64,000 nucleotides of DNA from Smallanthus sonchifolius (Eukaryota > Streptophyta > Magnoliopsida > Asterales > Asteraceae). A model generated the notes under the pieces. That model ran no database searches and was not told the DNA's origin. It saw only the letters and a program-made list of their open reading frames with translations. Position 1 is the stretch's first letter. Every line of letters starts with the position of its first letter. Position numbers and translations under genes: made by a program. Location of the stretch: contig CM042042.1 of the NCBI GenBank assembly GCA_023525975.1, forward strand, positions 46,573,880 through 46,637,879, read 5' to 3'. Positions 59,481-64,000 of this stretch are shown piece after piece.

Positions 59481-60074
59481 AAATTGTGATACAATTGAAC
59501 ATGACGTGTCTGCTGAGTGTGTAGATTGAACATGAAGTTGTGATTATGAAATTAATACTTGTTTGTGCTAAATGATTTTAATGTGAAGATATTATATTCA
59601 CCGGCGTTCGCCCTGACGTTTTATTTTCAAAATGTTTTCCATGTAATGAATAAAATATGGTGAGAAAGGAATATGGGCAGACATGAGATCTGACCAAGGA
59701 AAAGAAATGATGGAATGCACGTAGGATTCTCAGGCCTTGTGTAAAGAGAAATCTTAAAGAAAGGAGATAAGACCAGAGAATTGATCAACCTTGTGTTGTA
59801 CTATTTCCAGTGGCTTATGATGTATTTGATTTCAAACATTGTTTTGTAATCAAATGAGAAGGGTATTGAAACCCTATGTTTATAAAGTAAATATAAAACT
59901 TTTGTCTTTCAACTGAGTTTTAATATTTACAAATACAACCCTCGAGGTTGAAAGAATGATGAAACGATACTTTTGAAAAGATTTCCGCTATATTTTTATA
60001 AAAACTCTGAAATCAAAGAACCAATGATACCAATCGGGCTCGCACACGTCCAGGGGTGCCTGAGACGGGGTGTG
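59481..60074 (+). repeat. LTR-like 3' end
   Basis: Ends GAGACGGGGTGTGACA at 60,074, the same style of terminus as the LTRs of C and D. No primer site follows, so it would be a solo or truncated LTR. The tandem repeats just before it may belong to it; no left end found. Confidence 0.4.
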
Positions 60075-60850
60075 ACATTTTGCCACTTGCCACCACCATA
60101 TTCCATCTCACAACTTTTTTCCCTCAAAACCACATTTATATCATACATTTAATACTTTCATATTTAACATTTTTTTAAAATTACATAAATAAACATTTTT
60201 CATCACTATTCCACTAGCTCATTATTTTTAAAAATTATCATCAAAAGTTAATATTTTAAAAAAAAATAATGAATTAAAAAACAGGAGATTTTTAAAAAGC
60301 GAGTTTTTAAAGTTTTATTATTAAAAAATAATTTTTTAGAATTTTATTATCAAAAAACAAGATTTTTTTAATTTTACATATAAAATTTGAAAATACTACG
60401 TTTGTATTTTAAATAAATATGTGTTAGAATAAAGTTTACTAATATTTAATTAGTAGTTTTTTAATTAAATTAAATTTGATATTTATAAACAAGTTTTTTA
60501 TTTTGATTTAGAAATTTTAATACATAGTTTTTAATAAAATTAAGAAACATGAAAATATTTATTTTAAAAAAGTGTATTATATTTTAAACTTTAATTTTTT
60601 TTAAATGATGAGATTTTTTTTCAAAAGACATGTTTACAAGTTTCAATTCAAATTTATTAGTTTTAAGTTTTTCATATTTAATTTAATTGTATCAAAATAT
60701 TAAGAAGTGAAATTTTTAAAATTTGAAGTTTTAAAATTTGAATTTAAAAGACAATATATTGTTGAAATTAAATTTTATTTGTATTTTTTTATTATTGTTA
60801 TGATGAGAAATTTAATATTAAAAGTTTAGCGAGATAGACTTACATTATTA
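60075..60850. other. Very AT-rich stretch, possible Helitron body
   Basis: No readable coding. Because a helicase remnant follows directly on the plus strand, this may be decayed Helitron sequence. Confidence 0.35.
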
Positions 60851-61313
60851 GGTTTGTCAAACCATAAAGTACTTTTAAATGTCGGTGTTCCACTTTTGCT
60901 ATTAATAAATATTGATAAAAAATGGTTTATGTAGTGTAACAAGTCTTTAGGTCAAATCACAAGGTAATCGTGTTATAGAAGGGAAGATTATATTTTGAAT
61001 CCACATTGATCATCACAATTTTATCTCTATAATTGGGTTAACATATTCAGACAAAAGAATTTTCATTAAAACTTTAAATAAAAAATATACAATTATTGTA
61101 TTTTTGCAATGATCATGAATAAAAGTTTAGGCCAATCAATTTCAAATGTTGGTTTGTATGTAAAGATGTGGTGCTTATTTATAATCAGTTGTATGTTGCA
61201 TCATCAAGAGTTAAAAGTATAGATGGACTCAAGCTATTAATCTTTGGTAAACATGGAAAAATTATCAATACCGCATCAAATGTTACATACAATGAAGTAT
61301 TTTCAAATTTGTA
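60851..61313 (+). pseudogene. Helitron helicase C-terminal remnant
   Basis: Reading through stops gives GLSNHKVLLNVGVPLLLLIN, then FAMIMNKSLGQSISNVGLYV, then after one frameshift (near 61,160) NQLYVASSRVKSIDGLKLLI and ASNVTYNEVFSNL with a final stop at 61,313. These match the order of the last motifs of Pif1-type helicases in plant Helitrons (the leading NHK...VGVP, the GQS...NVG motif, the QLYVA.SRV motif). At least six in-frame stops; dead. Confidence 0.85.
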
Positions 61314-61528
61314 AATAATCATTGTAATGTTTCATTTGACATGTAATTTAATGTATTGTAAAAAGTTCACAACTTATTAAATGAATTTTCATGTATTTTT
61401 TGATGTTTTAATTACTATCATTCATATAATCTTAACATGTAACAAAATGAAAAGGTTACAAATACAATATCAAATTTGTATAAAAACAGTTGTTAAGATA
61501 TTTATCAATATAATCTTAACGTTTCATT

Positions 61529-61554
61529 CGTGTAACACACGGGGTTAAAGCTAG
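61529..61554 (+). mobile_element. Helitron 3' terminus
   Basis: Hairpin CGTGT-AAC-ACACG (61,529-61,541), then GGGTTAAAG and CTAG at 61,551-61,554 followed by T. Hairpin plus CTAG before T is the diagnostic Helitron 3' end, and it lies 240 bp after the helicase stop. Confidence 0.8.
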
Positions 61555-62610
61555 TAAAAAATAAAATAAATAAAAAGAAGTTGGTCCACTCAAATGATGC
61601 CATGTGGGAGTGGCATCCAATAACATTCGGTTTCAATTGTATGTTTACTAATTATTTAAAAACCGTTTTAAAGACATACTAGTCAAGGGAGAAAAATGAA
61701 AGCCTAAAAATGTTTATATTAATTGTTATACATTATAATCAAAATATTTAAAATCATAAAACTGAACATACGAGGACCGAGGAGTATCACTTTCTTATAC
61801 ACAACAAAATATAATAAGAGATCTGTAAACATGTTTAAAATTTAACAGTTAAGAATATATGTAAATATATTTTTTTTCCAATAAGATTAGAAGTGAGAAA
61901 AATATATATATTTTTTAAACATTATAAATATCTTTTAAATCACATATTTTGGTAAATAAGTTTAGTTTCAAATCATCCATTTTAGTAAATAAGTTTTTCA
62001 ATAACACTAGTTACAAAGCAAAAAGCATTTCCATTAAATTGTTTTTTGTGATGTCTTCAATTGGAGGTATAAAATCTTAATTTGATGGTGACATGGCATT
62101 TATATTGGCATGTGCCTTCCTTAACTACGGAGTAAATTTTGTTGGCCTAGGACTATGATATGAACTCCCCATAATTTCCCCCATATTCATAATGATGTTA
62201 ATAAATATAGCATTGATGACTTGATGTTAACTACGGTAGTATATACGTGATGTTTTTGTTACATCCACAAAAAAATATGTAAAGAGGCGTGTCATTGCAT
62301 CAACCATATGCATCAACTAACTACCATTTGTACATACTACATACCATACGATCATAAACGGACATGTTATGTACACGTAATATCATGCATATTTACAGCC
62401 AGACTTAACGATTAAAGACTTTTAAGTTATATTTTATTTCTAACAAATCAAATGTTTAAATTAAAAAAAGTAGTTAAAATCGAAACGAGATAAACATGTG
62501 AAAAGTAACGTCAAGGTCTCAAGGACGATCTCGTAAATCGGTTTATTATAAGATATAGATCATCACTAGAGACTCTATGCCTTTAAAGAAAACAAGGAAT
62601 TTAGGTATAT
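61555..62610. other. AT-rich intergenic
   Basis: No gene. Contains 62,025-62,110, a diverged copy of 47,465-47,545. Confidence 0.4.
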
Positions 62611-62627
62611 AGAATTTGAAAGACTTG

Positions 62628-62808
62628 CCATCAGATCTTTGATCTGGTGGTCAGGGGGTTTTGTCATAAGGTTTTTCTTCTGTGGAGGTCTCGGGTTCAA
62701 TCCTCATAAGGTGCACTTCATAATTTCAGGAACACCCTCTGTGGCAGGACTTGAACTCTAGACTAGAAGGGGTTAGCGACATTCTAACTGACATGGTGTT
62801 CTAAAAAA
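62628..62808 (+). mobile_element. tRNA-derived SINE
   Basis: 181 bp flanked by a perfect 17-bp direct repeat, agaatttgaaagacttg (62,611-62,627 and 62,809-62,825). The head has an A-box-like GATCTGGTGGTCAGG and a B-box-like GGGTTCAATCC at about 62,693-62,703. The tail ends with a short A run. No coding. Transcription would be by RNA polymerase III and mobility by LINE enzymes (family knowledge). Confidence 0.9.
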
Positions 62809-62825
62809 AGAATTTGAAAGACTTG

Positions 62826-63330
62826 GGGAAAATTAAGGTATTTATGTCGGATTGAAAGACAAAAATTTCTTCGACAATATCTGGTCCCCATATCAATAAA
62901 GGTGCTTGGTACGTGTTCTCTTTGATATCACTATTTCTCCTGTAAATCCTTCAAAGTTTACGTTATATTATAAGAAGTGTCCGTGGCAAAAGCTTCTATT
63001 GTCTTAAAACTCACCTTAAACTTTTAGTTTGACCCTCTCAAGTTATAAAATTATGAACTTACCCTCATATTATATATAATATGATTTTTTTCTTTAATAA
63101 CTTTCACGTTTGTTTATTTTATTTTTTACGTCCCGGTATAATTTTTTTAAAACCAATTCGTATCCAAGATAGCGTACCATGAAAAATGAGAACGACATCG
63201 ACTGAAAAACATCGCTACTGTTGACTAACTGTCTTTTATCTATGTTTCTATTTCCACAATTGACTCTTCGTTACTTCATACGTTTTTTTATGTATTTAAC
63301 TATGATTTTTTTTAATACTTAGTCACGTTA
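62826..63330. other. AT-rich intergenic
   Basis: No feature seen. Confidence 0.4.
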
Positions 63331-63467
63331 ATGTCACAGCCTCAACTATTTAAAATGGGGCAAAATTTATTTATCCATGTTTCTTTTTGTGCTTAGTCAT
63401 GTTAATGGCATCGCCTCAACTGTTTAAGGTCCGCTTCCCTTCGTGGAGCGCGGGGCAAAATTTCTAG
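63331..63467 (+). mobile_element. Second Helitron-like 3' end with local duplication
   Basis: An imperfect GC stem (CCGCTTCC / GGAGCGCGG, 63,431-63,453) is followed by GGCAAAATTT and CTAG (63,464-63,467) before T. The block CCTCAACT..TTTAA..GGGGCAAAATTT occurs twice (from about 63,341 and 63,413). Confidence 0.5.
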
Positions 63468-63848
63468 TGTGTTTCTTATTCACCAACTAGAAAATATGTA
63501 ACATGCGCCTTAAGACGGGTTGTTTTCAAAAATCGGTACGCAGATAAAAAAAACACATCGTCACGATATATTTGGAAAGCAAGAAAAAGTTACATCGTTG
63601 TAAAAATGTATGTTAAGAAGTACGAAAGTAAATCTGAAAAAATCATTGATTAAAAATAATAAAATGTATAAAATACACAGATTTAGCATTTAAAAAATAA
63701 CTTAATAAATATTGTAAATAGGTAAATTTAGTTAATTAATAAAAGAAATAAAATAAAAAAAGAAAGACTAAAAAATTACTTAAATAAAAAAGTTATATTT
63801 TCTAAAAAAGATGAAGCTCACGTCAGCATTGCAGCTCCTAATTTGCTG
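63468..63848. other. AT-rich intergenic
   Basis: No feature seen. Confidence 0.4.
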
Positions 63849-64000
63849 TAGAGGTGTACAGTCAAACCAGTTTCAACCCGGGTACCCGCAGATGTATAAT
63901 CAGTTTCTAAAAATTTTTTTGTTGGCCGGTTCGTAACCTGACCCGGTCCGGGTTCACTTTCAAACCTGTTCCGGGCCCAACCCGGTTTTCAAACCGGTTC
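63849..64000 (+). mobile_element. Left end of a hAT element, cut by window edge
   Basis: Starts TAGAGGTGTACAGTCAAACC, close to the left end of the hAT at 52,506, and continues with dense CCGG/ACCCGG subterminal motifs. If correct, the duplication would be the preceding 8 bases, atttgctg. Confidence 0.55.

Overview
The window looks like nuclear DNA of a flowering plant. It carries nested Ty3/gypsy and Ty1/copia LTR retrotransposons, hAT, CACTA, Helitron and SINE debris, and one intron-rich plant gene. The LTR families resemble those I associate with Asteraceae genomes; that is an impression, not something the sequence proves.

Layout. Positions 1-42,219 are a nested stack of LTR retrotransposons with no host gene. 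The outer shell is an old minus-strand element (called D here): its 3' LTR ends at 970 and its 5' LTR is 38,940-42,219. Inside D lie two more minus-strand elements. B has LTRs at 1,839-3,666 and 24,852-26,817 and a gag-pol pseudogene at 19,946-24,519. C has LTRs at about 26,903-27,991 and 31,913-35,014 and no recognisable coding. A plus-strand element (A, 3,667-19,906) sits in the 3' LTR of B. The youngest element (E, 9,547-16,472, minus) sits in the RNase H region of A. E has a perfect 5-bp target duplication and one intact gag-protease ORF of 934 codons, but no polymerase.

Positions 42,220-47,900 hold DNA-transposon and copia debris: a long-TIR element with a hAT-type element nested in it (perfect 8-bp duplication), a decayed Ty1/copia pol interrupted by a probable solo LTR, and a cluster of inverted repeats.

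The only convincing host gene is on the minus strand, 55,890 down to 47,911. It has ten exons that join in phase to 390 codons and encodes a PIN-LIKES (PILS) auxin-carrier family protein. All splice sites I could read are canonical, so it is probably functional. Its introns are heavily colonised: intron 1 holds a 2.85-kb hAT element (8-bp duplication, transposase with three in-frame stops), intron 5 a non-autonomous hAT, intron 7 a possible Helitron end, and intron 9 a non-autonomous hAT that itself contains a CACTA mini-element with a 3-bp duplication.

Beyond the gene (56,000-64,000) the DNA is AT-rich. It contains three tandem 550-bp repeats, an LTR-like end, a decayed Helitron helicase with its 3' terminus, a SINE flanked by a perfect 17-bp duplication, a second Helitron-like end and the left end of another hAT.

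The most interesting unexplained signal is a hairpin just before the polypurine tract. It recurs in A, B, C and D with arms that differ in sequence but keep pairing. Second is the LTR of C, which carries three tRNA-like B-box motifs on the same strand. I found no prokaryote-like system, CRISPR array or operon.
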